This document shows, in pieces, positions 53,473-61,831 of a DNA stretch of 64,000 nucleotides (position 1 is its first letter; every line of letters starts with the position of its first letter). The notes under the pieces were generated by a model. That model had not been told where the DNA came from and did not search any database. It saw nothing but the letters and a program-made list of their open reading frames with translations. A program made the translations under genes and the position numbers. Origin of the DNA: Thermococcus peptonophilus (GTDB lineage Archaea; Methanobacteriota_B; Thermococci; Thermococcales; Thermococcaceae). The DNA lies in NCBI RefSeq assembly GCF_001592435.1, contig NZ_CP014750.1, positions 124,001 to 188,000 on the forward strand. Reading direction: 5' to 3'.

Positions 53473-55169
53473 CCAAGGCTCTTTTTTATCCTTCTTTCCT
53501 GGAGATACTTCCAAGCCTCCTCAATAACCTCAACATCCCTCTGCTTCAATCCAAGTTCCCCTTCAAGTACGACTTCATTGACAATAGCAACGGCGTCAAT
53601 GGTTCTTTTAGCCCTTAGCAGCCGGTCAACTTTCGAAGATATATTAAGAATTTCCTTCGGTTCTTCAGGCGTTGGAATTAGGATTTTCTCAGCCTCTTTT
53701 GGCTCGATCTTTAGAACACCTCCCCCGTAAAATCTCCCCACAAGCTCGGCGGAGAGCAATGTTAGAGAGTTGTAAAACAGAGTAGAGAGTAACTTCGGTT
53801 CAAGTTTTCTTTTGAGGAATATCTGATGAATTGTGTTTGTGCTCGTAGCTTTCTGGTCATTTACTATAATCTCGTTGGAAGCAATTTTGGGAACTTCATG
53901 GGACATATAGCTCATAAAAAGATCTGGGAACCTAACTCCAGGCACGGCGTACCATGTTTTCCTTATCCTCACTTTATAGCGGGATCTAACGTTAAGTTTC
54001 TCCCCTTTTTTGGTAAGGTATTCTCTCACTCCAGTCCCCAATTCATCCCACGGCTTTGTAACATATAGAAGATAGCACTTCTGGCCGAGCTTTTTGATAA
54101 GCTCCCAGTCGGAGGTCGTGACTTCAATCCCCGATATTTGTTCCGCCCTAGAGATTAAGGGTATTAGGTATTCTTTCTCAATTCCCCACAAATTTACCTC
54201 TTCCTCTGTTAGGGTAAAGAACTCGTTGCTTCCAGTCACAACTCCGATTGTTACCATTCCCACCTCTCCGAGAGGAATAGTTTTCTCTCTAACTTTGTTA
54301 AGAACTTTTGCTAGGGAATCCGCCAGACTTTGCGGGAGCATATATTTTGTCCATTTTTCATCGGGATTTGGGAGTAGCAGGAAATTCGGAGACTCCAACT
54401 TCAACCCAGAGAGCCCCTTTTCATCAGCAACTTCCACAAATCGAACCCCATAAGGCCCGGATTTACTGGCTAAGAGCAAAACTGTATCTTCGAGAATGCC
54501 TGAAAACACCCTCCTCTCAAAAGATATTATTGTGATGTTGGAAAACTTCTTCAAAAGCCATTTTCTAAATGGTTTTGCGTATCCAACGTGGAGAAGTTTC
54601 GAAGGAAGTACCATCGCGAGACGGCCATCTTTTTTAAGAAACTTCTCTGCATGGATTACGAATGGAACCCACGAGGCCGTTAGTTCAGGAAGCTTAACAC
54701 CCTCTTCGAGGGCTGTACTGAGAGCCTTCTCTCTGATTTGCCCTGAAAAAGATTGATATCTAATGTACGGAGGATTTCCAACGACCACATCTACTTTTGG
54801 AATTCTTTGGGCCTTAAGCAAGTTACTCAAGGTCTGCTGACCTCTTGGAGGTTCCAGATCAAAAAAATCGGCGTTTATTAGAGTGGGTACAAAAGAAAAC
54901 TCAGCCAAAAGAAATTTTTTAGTCTTTTCAAGCATTTCAGAATCTATTTCTACGCCATAAACCTGTTTAGATATTGATTCTGGGGAAGCCCCAAGTTCCA
55001 TCAACCGTCTGATTGCCGCCCTTAAAAAAACACCATCACCACAGCTGGGTTCGAGTACTGTATCGTTGGGGCTCTTTATTGCCCAATTAACAAGGAATTC
55101 AGCGATCTCAACAGGAGTAAGAACTTGACCCAACTTTTTTATTTTCTCAAGGGCTGGTGCTTCGGCCAT
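53469..55169 (-). CDS. DNA adenine-N6 methyltransferase of a type II R-M system
   Basis: Methylase of 566 residues. Motif order is X-I-IV (gamma class): GQVLTPVEIAEFLVNWA (X region), LEPSCGDGVFLRAA (SAM site, residues 39-52) and VVGNPPYIRY with catalytic NPPY at 132-135. The C-terminal half carries the target recognition domain. It should protect host DNA from the convergent endonuclease. ATG 55169 follows GGGTGAAAAGA; the frame upstream to 55391 crosses promoter sequence. An 18-bp palindrome lies between the TATA box and the start codon, fitting autoregulation as seen in several R-M systems (inference). Confidence 0.92.
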   Translation of the reverse strand: MAEAPALEKIKKLGQVLTPVEIAEFLVNWAIKSPNDTVLEPSCGDGVFLRAAIRRLMELGASPESISKQVYGVEIDSEMLEKTKKFLLAEFSFVPTLINADFFDLEPPRGQQTLSNLLKAQRIPKVDVVVGNPPYIRYQSFSGQIREKALSTALEEGVKLPELTASWVPFVIHAEKFLKKDGRLAMVLPSKLLHVGYAKPFRKWLLKKFSNITIISFERRVFSGILEDTVLLLASKSGPYGVRFVEVADEKGLSGLKLESPNFLLLPNPDEKWTKYMLPQSLADSLAKVLNKVREKTIPLGEVGMVTIGVVTGSNEFFTLTEEEVNLWGIEKEYLIPLISRAEQISGIEVTTSDWELIKKLGQKCYLLYVTKPWDELGTGVREYLTKKGEKLNVRSRYKVRIRKTWYAVPGVRFPDLFMSYMSHEVPKIASNEIIVNDQKATSTNTIHQIFLKRKLEPKLLSTLFYNSLTLLSAELVGRFYGGGVLKIEPKEAEKILIPTPEEPKEILNISSKVDRLLRAKRTIDAVAIVNEVVLEGELGLKQRDVEVIEEAWKYLQERRIKKSLG

Positions 55170-55180
55170 TCTTTTCACCC

Positions 55181-55198
55181 ACTCGAGTATACTCGAGT
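55181..55198. promoter_or_regulatory. Perfect 18-bp palindrome over the methylase transcription start
   Basis: ACTCGAGTATACTCGAGT is a perfect palindrome containing two CTCGAG hexamers. The minus-strand TATA box TTTTATAA at 55204-55211 predicts transcription to begin near 55182, inside the palindrome, and the methylase ATG is 12 nt beyond. A protein bound here would block initiation. If the R-M system's own target lies inside it, methylation could control expression, as reported for other R-M systems such as CfrBI. Confidence 0.6.
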
Positions 55199-55203
55199 CA
55201 TAG

Positions 55204-55211
55204 TTATAAAA
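55204..55211 (-). promoter_or_regulatory. TATA box of the methylase gene
   Basis: On the minus strand AAATTTTATAACTATG contains TTTTATAA about 26 bp from the predicted start within the palindrome, with an A/T-rich upstream side. No competing element lies nearer the ATG. Confidence 0.55.
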
Positions 55212-55260
55212 TTTTCGGGAGTAATCATGAACTCGTGGCACAGAATCGTGACTTAATTCT

Positions 55261-55274
55261 AGTCTGTACAGACT
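55261..55274. promoter_or_regulatory. 14-bp palindrome upstream of the methylase promoter
   Basis: AGTCTGTACAGACT is a perfect palindrome about 50 bp upstream of the methylase TATA box and 47 nt from the end of sufD. Its core CTGTACAG also occurs upstream of the nuclease gene (52553-52560). Confidence 0.45.
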
Positions 55275-55320
55275 GATACTCCAAACCCCAAAGCAAAAGG
55301 CAAAAACGAAAAAGAAAAAT

Positions 55321-56439
55321 TCACAGCAGCTCCTCGACGAGCTCCGCTGTGGCACTTCTTGCTTTGCTCCTGAGCCTTTCGAGGTGTTCACTTAAGGCTT
55401 CACCAATGCCGTGCACGAAGAGACTCATGGCCTCTTCCCTGCCAAGTCCGCGGGCGCGGAGGTAGAAGAGAGCATCCTCGTCGAACTGTCTGACGGAGGA
55501 CGAGTGGGCGGCGTTCTCTATCTCCCCCGTATCGACTTCAAGCATCGGCACGCTTACGCCGAGGGAGCCCTCGTCCATTATGGTCACCTCGGAGACCACG
55601 ACGCTCGAAGAGCCCTTAGCCCGCTCGAAGACCTTTGCAGTTCCTCTGTGGACTGTCCAGCCGTTTTTGTAGGAGAAGCCGTGAACCCTTGTCTCGCTCT
55701 TGCTTTCTTCACCGTACTGGAGCACGTTCGTTAGGTAGTCAACGGCCGAGCCTATAGCTAGGGGTATCCCCCTAAGTAGGAGCTCGCTTTCCTTCCCTTC
55801 GAGGGAGTAATCCTCGCGGTGGTGGCTCATCCTGCCTCCGTGAACCGCGCTGAAGGCCCTAACCCTGCTCTTCCCCGTGAGGCTGGCCCTCAGGAGGTAG
55901 TGGGAGAGTGATTTGTGCTTTCCGATCGTGAGCAACTCTATCTCGGCGTTCTTGGCTATCATCTCCACCACGAAGGATTTAGCTCCATCCTCGGCCATGT
56001 CGTAGATGATTATCGGCATTTTGGCGTTCTCAACCTCAATGCTGAGGTGGTGGCTTACGAAGGCCTTCTCTGAAAGGTGAGAGACTATCACGAGCGGCTC
56101 CGTGAGGTCTCCCCTAATCCTGAGCCTGTATGCCTTTTTGAGGGCGTAGAAGTGGAAGCCCAGAATCCTCGACTCCTCGGGCTGCGACAGTCCAAGTGTC
56201 CCCTCTGTGAGCTCGACTCCATTGGGCAGGTCAAAGCTCGCCTCGCTTCCCGAAAACGTAACGTGTCCTTTAACCGGGACCTCGCCCGCTTTAGCTTCCG
56301 TCGGGAGCTTTAAGGGGGAGTTCTCCTCGAAGAGCTTCCACTTCGTGTAACTCCTTATCGTCGGGCTGTCGCCGTACTTCTGGTAGGTGAGCCTTTCAAG
56401 GGCCTCTCTGGTTATTCTTGGAAGTTCGGCAGCCATCAT
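55321..56439 (-). CDS. sufD: Fe-S cluster assembly protein SufD
   Basis: Scaffold partner in the SufBCD complex, 372 residues. It has the beta-helix core shared with SufB (for example DMAEDGAKSFVVEMIAKNAEIELL and AVHGGRMSHHREDYSLEG) and the family C-terminus in which ENAAHSSSVRQFDEDALFYLRARG is followed by the EA-x-S-L-F-V-HG region. The active cysteine of SufB is absent as expected. ATG 56439 overlaps the sufB stop. It ends the sufC-sufB-sufD operon; the R-M module follows downstream. Confidence 0.94.
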   Translation of the reverse strand: MMAAELPRITREALERLTYQKYGDSPTIRSYTKWKLFEENSPLKLPTEAKAGEVPVKGHVTFSGSEASFDLPNGVELTEGTLGLSQPEESRILGFHFYALKKAYRLRIRGDLTEPLVIVSHLSEKAFVSHHLSIEVENAKMPIIIYDMAEDGAKSFVVEMIAKNAEIELLTIGKHKSLSHYLLRASLTGKSRVRAFSAVHGGRMSHHREDYSLEGKESELLLRGIPLAIGSAVDYLTNVLQYGEESKSETRVHGFSYKNGWTVHRGTAKVFERAKGSSSVVVSEVTIMDEGSLGVSVPMLEVDTGEIENAAHSSSVRQFDEDALFYLRARGLGREEAMSLFVHGIGEALSEHLERLRSKARSATAELVEELL

Positions 56440-57863
56440 CCAACACCCCCTACCTCGCTGAACTCAAGCTCTATGACCTTCTTGAGCACCTCCACGTACT
56501 CGAAAGGCAAGCCCTCAAGAACTTCACTGATGAAGCCCAGAACGATGAGGCTCTTGGCCTCTTCCTCGCTTATACCGCGGGAGTTCATGTAAAACAGTTT
56601 GTCCTCGCTCAGCTTTCCCGTGGTTGCCTCGTGGATTATGCTCGCTGTCGGTTCGTCGTTCTGGTTGTGCGGATAGGTGTAGGCCTTACTCTTCTCGTCG
56701 AGTATGAGCGAGTCACAGGAGACCGTTGCGGTGGAGTTTTTGGCCCCCTTCATTATCCTAACGAGGCCGCGGTAGATGTTGGTTCCCCCGTTGGCGCTTA
56801 TGCTCTTCGAGACTATCTTCGAGCTGGTGTTTGGAGCTAAATGCCAGGTTTTGGCACCGGTGTCCTTGAGGTATGGCCCGTTGCTGAGAGAGACAACGTA
56901 CTGCGCCGTTCTTGCTCCCTCCCCCTTCAGGACGCTTGACGGGTAGGTGTAGGTTATGTGGCTCCCGATGCTGCCCTCTATCCATTCAACGTAGGCGTTC
57001 TCCTCTATGATGGCGCGCTTGTTGTTGAAGTTGATGACGTTCCTGCTCCAGTTCTGTATGGTGGTGAACTTGACGGTGGCGTTCTTGTGGGCGTAAATCT
57101 CTACCATGCCGTCGTGGAAGGAGAAGCCCTTGTACATCGGTGCCGAACAGCCCTCGATGAAGTGGACGTAGCTGCCTTCGTCCGCTATGAGCAGGGTGTG
57201 CTCGAACTGGCCCTCAAGGGCCGAGCCGATGACGAAGAATGCCTCTATCGGGAAGGGGACCCTCACCCCCTTCGGGATGTAGACGAACGCTCCGCCGCTC
57301 CAGAGGGCATGGTGCAGGGCTGAAAACTTGTGCTCGCCCGGAGGAAAGACTTTCCCGAAGTACCTCTTGACGAGATCAGGGTACTTCTGGACGGCCTCCT
57401 CCATGGGGAGCATTATGATACCCTTCTTCTTGAACTCCTCTTTGAGCTGGGAATATACGCTCTCGCTGTCAAAGACGGCCGTAAGGCCCGAGAGGAACCT
57501 CTTCTCTATCTCCGGGATGTTGAGTCTCTCAAAGGTTCTCCTTATGTTCTCTGGCAGGTCATCCCAGTCCTTAATCTCGCTGCCCATCTCTGGCTTGGAG
57601 TAGAGGGAGAAGCTCTCGATGTCGAGCTCGTCTATTCCAACAACCCACTTCGGCATCGGGAGCTTCTTGAAGAGCTCGAGCGCCTTGAGCCTGTGCCTGA
57701 GCATCCACTCGGGTTCGTTCTTTATCCTCGAAATCTCCCTGATGGCATCCTCCGTAATCTCACCGCGCAGCTCGATTTCCTTCGGGTACGGCACCGCCGT
57801 TCCCAGAATTTCCTCAAGGGAGCCCGCCTTGAGTATCTCCTCAAGCCTTGACTGCTGCGCCAT
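56436..57863 (-). CDS. sufB: Fe-S cluster assembly protein SufB
   Basis: Main scaffold of the Suf system, 475 residues. Conserved blocks include HALWSGGAFVYIPKGVRVPFPIEAFF split over residues about 175-200, EGCSAPMYKGFSFHDGMVEI, TATVSCDSLILDEKSKAYTYP with the candidate cluster cysteine, and HEATTGKLSEDKLFYMNSRGISEEEA at the end. ATG 57863 follows GGTGGGTGAGA and lies inside the end of sufC (23-nt overlap). SufE and a cysteine desulfurase are not in the window, as is common in archaea that use sulfide directly. Confidence 0.96.
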   Translation of the reverse strand: MAQQSRLEEILKAGSLEEILGTAVPYPKEIELRGEITEDAIREISRIKNEPEWMLRHRLKALELFKKLPMPKWVVGIDELDIESFSLYSKPEMGSEIKDWDDLPENIRRTFERLNIPEIEKRFLSGLTAVFDSESVYSQLKEEFKKKGIIMLPMEEAVQKYPDLVKRYFGKVFPPGEHKFSALHHALWSGGAFVYIPKGVRVPFPIEAFFVIGSALEGQFEHTLLIADEGSYVHFIEGCSAPMYKGFSFHDGMVEIYAHKNATVKFTTIQNWSRNVINFNNKRAIIEENAYVEWIEGSIGSHITYTYPSSVLKGEGARTAQYVVSLSNGPYLKDTGAKTWHLAPNTSSKIVSKSISANGGTNIYRGLVRIMKGAKNSTATVSCDSLILDEKSKAYTYPHNQNDEPTASIIHEATTGKLSEDKLFYMNSRGISEEEAKSLIVLGFISEVLEGLPFEYVEVLKKVIELEFSEVGGVG

Positions 57864-58584
57864 TCTCACCCACCGCCGCGAAGCCCTTCTCTTCTATGAG
57901 TCGGACCAGCTCCATTCCGCCGGAAGCAACGAGCCTGCCTTCCTTGAGGACATGGACCCTCTGGGGATTGAGGTACTCTAAAATCCTGCCGTAGTGCGTG
58001 ATTAGGAGTATTCCCGTGCCCTCGCTATGGAGCCTCGCTATAACTCCCGCTATCACCTTAAGAGAGTCGACGTCAACGCCGCTGTCCGGCTCATCCAGAA
58101 TGAGGAGCCTGGGCTTCACGAGGTACGCCTGGAGCATTTCAAGCTTCTTCCTCTCACCGCCGGAGAAGCCGACGTTAAGTTCCCTAGATAGGATTGAGCT
58201 GTCAAAGCCAAGTTCTTCGACGGCCTTAAATATCATGTCGTAGGCCTCGATCTCGTCTATGCCCCGGAGGTTTTTCAGTACCCTTTGAAGGAAGTTGATG
58301 ACTTTAACCCCCTCGACCTCGACAGGGTGCTGAAAGCTGAGGAAGATGCCCTTCCTGACCCTTTCTTCGGGCTTTGCCTCTGTTATGTCCTCCCCATCAA
58401 AGAATATCCTGCCCTCAGTGACAGTGTACCTTGGATGGCCCGCTATGGTGAGGGCAAGTGTTGATTTTCCAGAGCCATTTGGACCCATGACAACGTGAAG
58501 TTCCCCATCGTTGATGGCAAGATCTACACCCCTCAGAATCTCCCTATCGGACACATTGACGTGGAGATTTTCCACCTTAAGCAT
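57841..58584 (-). CDS. sufC: Fe-S cluster assembly ATPase SufC
   Basis: Cytoplasmic ABC-type ATPase of 247 residues that drives SufBD. Walker A MGPNGSGKST at about residue 33, Q-loop LSFQHPVEVEG, signature GFSGGERKKLEML, Walker B LLILDEPDSGVDVD and the switch His in LLITHY are all present. The LNVGFSGGE form and the VDVD after Walker B are SufC specific. ATG 58584 follows AGAGGTGATGCTC; two more ATGs lie just upstream in frame. It is first in the operon, with promoter in 58594-58679. Confidence 0.96.
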   Translation of the reverse strand: MLKVENLHVNVSDREILRGVDLAINDGELHVVMGPNGSGKSTLALTIAGHPRYTVTEGRIFFDGEDITEAKPEERVRKGIFLSFQHPVEVEGVKVINFLQRVLKNLRGIDEIEAYDMIFKAVEELGFDSSILSRELNVGFSGGERKKLEMLQAYLVKPRLLILDEPDSGVDVDSLKVIAGVIARLHSEGTGILLITHYGRILEYLNPQRVHVLKEGRLVASGGMELVRLIEEKGFAAVGENGAAVKA

Positions 58585-58679
58585 GAGCATCACCTCTTTT
58601 TACCTACACGGTTTTGGGTAGAAGAGCACACTTTTAAAACCTTTCTTCACAGATTTGAGTAATATCCGGAAACGAAAGC

Positions 58680-59774
58680 TCACCCTCTCAACCCTGCCTC
58701 TTCAAGTGCCGCCAGAACGCGCTGGAACTCCTTGAGTTTGCCCCCTGCCACGACCCTCTCAGGCCTGAAGGGACAGTCACAGTAGGGATACTCGAGGAAA
58801 GCTTGGTACGTTCCGATCCTCCTGGCTATCGCGACTATCTCCTCCTTGTCCATCCCGAGGAGCGGTCTGTGGACTGGAAAGTTCACGCTCATGGTCTCAA
58901 AGTAGAGGTTGGCAAGGGTTTGAGAGGCAACCTGGCCGAGGCTATCTCCGGTGACTATGCCCAGGGCGCCCTTCTCCCTCGCTATCTCCGCAGCACGCCT
59001 TAGCATTGCCACCTTGCAGACAACGCACGTCCACTCGCGGAGTTTCGCCTTTGCCAGCGCGGAGACGTAGGGTTTGAGGACTTCAAAGTGGTTCTCCACG
59101 ATGAGCTCTATTGGCTCGGGTGAGTAGTCCTCCAGTATGTCGACGACCTTCTCAACTACGCTCCTCGCGTTGGTCCCCTGGTCGAAGTGGAGGGCCGTTA
59201 TCTCCGCCCCCCGCTTGAGCATGAGGAAAGCGGCCACCGGGGAATCTATGCCGCCGCTCAGGAGCACCACAACCTTTCCCTGCGTCCCAACGGGCAGGCC
59301 GCCAACTCCGGGCATCTTCTCAAAGAAGACGTAGGTCTTGCCCGAGATTATTTCGATGCCCACCGTAAGCTCAGGGTTCTCAAGATCGACCTTCCACCCG
59401 AAGTTCTCGACGATGAAGGCCCCTATCTCGCGGTTTACCTCCATCGAGGTCTTCAGAAAGGTCTTGTCGAGCCTCCGCGTTTCCACTTTGAAGCTCTTCG
59501 GGTTTAAGCCTTTGAGGGCCTCCCCCAGGTAAGCCGGAACCTCCCTGTACTCCATGACCCTCGCTGGAGAGACCGACACTACCCCGGGGACTTTGGCGAT
59601 TATCTCCGCCGCCTCATCGGGTGCATCAACGAGTATCCTGCCCCTCACAATTCTCGCCTTCCCCTCAATTCCTTTCCTCTTTAGGGTAGCCAGTATGTTG
59701 TTGCGGAGCTTTCTCTCAAACTCCCGTCTCTTCCCGCCTTTAAGTGCAATCTCGCCGTACCTCACGATTATCAC
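58680..59774 (-). CDS. thiI: tRNA 4-thiouridine sulfurtransferase
   Basis: Adds sulfur to U8 of tRNA, 364 residues. An N-terminal ferredoxin-like plus THUMP domain (IIVRYGEIALKGGKRREFERKL; RILVDAPDEAAEIIAKVPGVVSVS, given as landmarks) leads to a PP-loop domain with VVLLSGGIDSPVAAF for ATP. There is no rhodanese domain, as in many archaeal forms; C-x2-C pairs CVVC and CDC could hold a metal or persulfide. GTG 59774 is chosen, with GGGTGG 5 nt upstream; it lies 1 nt after the E1-like gene's stop, so the two are coupled. Pairing with an E1-like enzyme fits sulfur-carrier-dependent thiolation (inference). Confidence 0.93.
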   Translation of the reverse strand: MIIVRYGEIALKGGKRREFERKLRNNILATLKRKGIEGKARIVRGRILVDAPDEAAEIIAKVPGVVSVSPARVMEYREVPAYLGEALKGLNPKSFKVETRRLDKTFLKTSMEVNREIGAFIVENFGWKVDLENPELTVGIEIISGKTYVFFEKMPGVGGLPVGTQGKVVVLLSGGIDSPVAAFLMLKRGAEITALHFDQGTNARSVVEKVVDILEDYSPEPIELIVENHFEVLKPYVSALAKAKLREWTCVVCKVAMLRRAAEIAREKGALGIVTGDSLGQVASQTLANLYFETMSVNFPVHRPLLGMDKEEIVAIARRIGTYQAFLEYPYCDCPFRPERVVAGGKLKEFQRVLAALEEAGLRG

Positions 59775-59775
59775 G

Positions 59776-60744
59776 TCAACCACCCAGGTAGCGGGCGAAC
59801 ACGTTCTTGGCCTCGTTCTCGTCTTCAACGCCCCTTATCACCATCCTACCACCCTGGAAGATGAGTATCTCAAGGTAGTCGTCCTCGAACTGGATGAACT
59901 GGCTCGTCTTCAGCGGCTCGATGCCGAGCTTCTTCAGCCTTTCTTCAAGATGATCAAAGTCTATGTTCATCCTCACCGGCGGCGTCACCTGTATGGAGCC
60001 GTCGCACAGGCGCTCTATCTTGATCCGCTTTTCTAAAAACTCGAACTTCCTGAGGGAGCATGCCGGACAGTCCTCCCTCCTCGGCACCTCAACCTTCTCG
60101 AAGTCGAGGGGCTTGGTGTCGAAGAATATGAGCTCGCTCCTAACTTCCTCACCGAGGAGCATCCTGGCCGCGAGGCTCACCGCTAATGAAGCGGCCAGAG
60201 GTGGGACATAGCTCATTATTCCGGCCACTGCACAGGTCGGCATCGGGCTCTCGGGTAGCTTTGGCATGAGACAGCGGAAGCAGGCCGTCTTTCCGGGAAC
60301 TATTGGCATGACGTTGCCGTAGGTGGCCAGTACCCCCACGTAAACCCAGGGTTTGTTGTTCTTGACGGCGTAGTCGTTTATCACCTGTCTGGTGTAGATG
60401 TTGTCGGTTCCGTCGAGTATCAGGTCTGCCCCGTCGAGCAGGTTAACAGTCCCGGGGTTGAGGTCTTCAAAATAGCCCTTTACACCGAACCTCTCCTTCA
60501 GCGCTTCGACCTTGGGCTTTCCAACGTCCCCTTTCGTGTAGATCGTCCTTGGAATGTCGCTCTCGTCCACAAAGTCCCTGTCGATGACGATAATTTTCCC
60601 CACTCCGAGCTTGTGGAGGAAGTAGGCCTCCCAGCTTCCCAGCGCGCCGGCTCCCACAACGGCGACGGTGCTCTCTCCAAGCTTCCTCTGTCCCTCGATT
60701 CCAATAATAGGGAAGTGCCTCGAAAAGTCCATCTTCACCTGCAT
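59776..60744 (-). CDS. E1-like adenylyltransferase (ThiF/MoeB/HesA family)
   Basis: Activates a ubiquitin-like sulfur carrier or SAMP by C-terminal adenylation, 322 residues. VAVVGAGALGSWEAYFLHKLGVG near residue 27 is the ATP-binding Rossmann motif, IDRDFVDESDIPR follows, and LDGTDNIYTRQVINDYA has the conserved Asp. Zinc Cys pairs are FRC-type CFRC and CPAC. PTCAVAGIMSYVPP places a cysteine at the usual thioester region. About 80 C-terminal residues beyond the core may bind the partner. ATG 60744 follows GGTGAGAAC; the gene is divergent from the nitroreductase. Confidence 0.92.
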   Translation of the reverse strand: MQVKMDFSRHFPIIGIEGQRKLGESTVAVVGAGALGSWEAYFLHKLGVGKIIVIDRDFVDESDIPRTIYTKGDVGKPKVEALKERFGVKGYFEDLNPGTVNLLDGADLILDGTDNIYTRQVINDYAVKNNKPWVYVGVLATYGNVMPIVPGKTACFRCLMPKLPESPMPTCAVAGIMSYVPPLAASLAVSLAARMLLGEEVRSELIFFDTKPLDFEKVEVPRREDCPACSLRKFEFLEKRIKIERLCDGSIQVTPPVRMNIDFDHLEERLKKLGIEPLKTSQFIQFEDDYLEILIFQGGRMVIRGVEDENEAKNVFARYLGG

Positions 60745-60870
60745 GTTCTCACCATCGGGACTTTCTGCAGGGGCTCAAAAAAGGCTTTTGAAAACCAAAG
60801 GTTCTGGACAGTTCTGGGAAGAGGCGGAAGGGTATTAAACTCCCCCAAGAACTTCCACCGGTGGTGGAAC

Positions 60871-61407
60871 ATGGAGTTCTTTGAAGTCTTGAGGAAGAGG
60901 AGGAGCATAAGGCGCTTTCGGGATAAACCTGTACCGAGAGAGCTTATAGAAAAGCTCCTGGAAGCGGCTTTCCTCTTGCCCAGCTCCTACAACAGGAGGC
61001 CCTGGCACTTCATAGTCGTGGACGACAGGGAAAAGCTTGAGGCCCTTTCAAGGGCCAAACTGGGAGCATCGGGTCTCAAAACGGCGCCGCTGGCAATAGT
61101 CGTTGCCGCCGACGAGAGCAGGAGTGACGTCTGGGTTGAAGATGCTAGCATAGCGGCGGAGCACATTCAGCTGGCGGCGTTTGACCTGGGTCTAGCTTCA
61201 TTCTGGGTGCAGATAAGGAACAGGATGCACAATGAGACTAAAACAGCAGAAGAATACGTGAGGGGGCTTCTAGGAATTCCAAAAAACTACCGCGTGCTGT
61301 GCATCGTTGGGATAGGCTATCCAGCAGAGAACAAGCCGCCCCACGGCGATGAAGTCTTTGAGTGGGAGAAGGTGAGCCACAACGAATTTGGGAAGAGGTT
61401 TAAGTAG
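60871..61407 (+). CDS. Nitroreductase family protein
   Basis: FMN-dependent oxidoreductase of 178 residues. The start VLRKRRSIRRFRDKPVP carries the FMN-binding Arg pair, LLPSSYNRRPWHFIVVDD is the second conserved block, and EDASIAAEHIQLAAFDLGLASFW the third. LGIPKNYRVLCIVGIGYPAE near the end closes the FMN site. The physiological substrate is unknown. ATG 60871 follows GGTGGTGGAAC, and TATA-like GGTATTAAAC is near 60830. A 10-bp palindrome CCACCGGTGG covers its ribosome-binding site. Confidence 0.92.
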   Translation: MEFFEVLRKRRSIRRFRDKPVPRELIEKLLEAAFLLPSSYNRRPWHFIVVDDREKLEALSRAKLGASGLKTAPLAIVVAADESRSDVWVEDASIAAEHIQLAAFDLGLASFWVQIRNRMHNETKTAEEYVRGLLGIPKNYRVLCIVGIGYPAENKPPHGDEVFEWEKVSHNEFGKRFK

Positions 61408-61622
61408 CCATCAGGAGCCCAATCTCTTCAACACTTTTAAGCCATTTCTGACAAGGGTTTCTTTAGGGGAGCTTCCTACCGGGCCCAGGCTGATGCAGTC
61501 ATGGGGGCTCACGTGGTGCACCCATGTGTGCCATAAATGTTAATCCTTTTCAGAGGAATTTTCCATTTTGGAAAGGATAAGGGCCATAAGCCTGCTTTAT
61601 TAAGCACAGATCGGTGAGAGTA
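61408..61622 (+). other. Intergenic region with strong hairpin
   Basis: No ORF fits this 215-nt gap. CTTTTAAG at 61434-61441 is a TATA candidate that would start a transcript near 61463, well before the gene at 61623. At 61506-61532 GGCTCACGTGG and CCATGTGTGCC pair over 10 of 11 positions with a 5-nt loop, following GGGCCCAGGCTGATG. A second A/T-rich element CTTTATTAAG lies at 61595-61604, too close to the next ATG for its promoter unless translation starts leaderless. A small structured RNA or regulatory leader is possible; I cannot name one. Confidence 0.35.
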
Positions 61623-61829
61623 ATGGAAGCTAAGGTTTGTAAGTTCTGCGCCGGGGAGAGGCTCGACGAGGTTATGAAGCTCCTCGAAGAGAAAGGTTAC
61701 AGTGTTAGCGTTGAAGAATGCATAGGGCTCTGCGCGAAGTACGCCTGTGGCAACATAAACGTCATAGCAGGGGAAAAGGAGATATCCGTCGGGAACTTTG
61801 AGGAGTTCGTGAAGGCTCTGGAGGGGTGA
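61623..61829 (+). CDS. Small thioredoxin-like cysteine protein (DUF1450-like)
   Basis: Protein of 68 residues resembling the DUF1450/YuzB group: a VCKFCAGERLDEVM start with a C-x2-C pair, a central ECIGLCAKYACG with three cysteines, and a short closing helix. This arrangement is like thioredoxin-fold [2Fe-2S] ferredoxins, so it may bind a cluster or zinc. ATG 61623 follows GGTGAGAGTA. The next gene starts 2 nt after its stop, so it is co-transcribed with a DsrE-like protein. Confidence 0.75.
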   Translation: MEAKVCKFCAGERLDEVMKLLEEKGYSVSVEECIGLCAKYACGNINVIAGEKEISVGNFEEFVKALEG

Positions 61830-61831
61830 AA

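Noticed and set aside
60855-60864. Palindrome CCACCGGTGG before the nitroreductase start
   Set aside because: It overlaps the ribosome-binding sequence GGTGG, whose complement makes short palindromes likely by chance; too short to claim as an operator.
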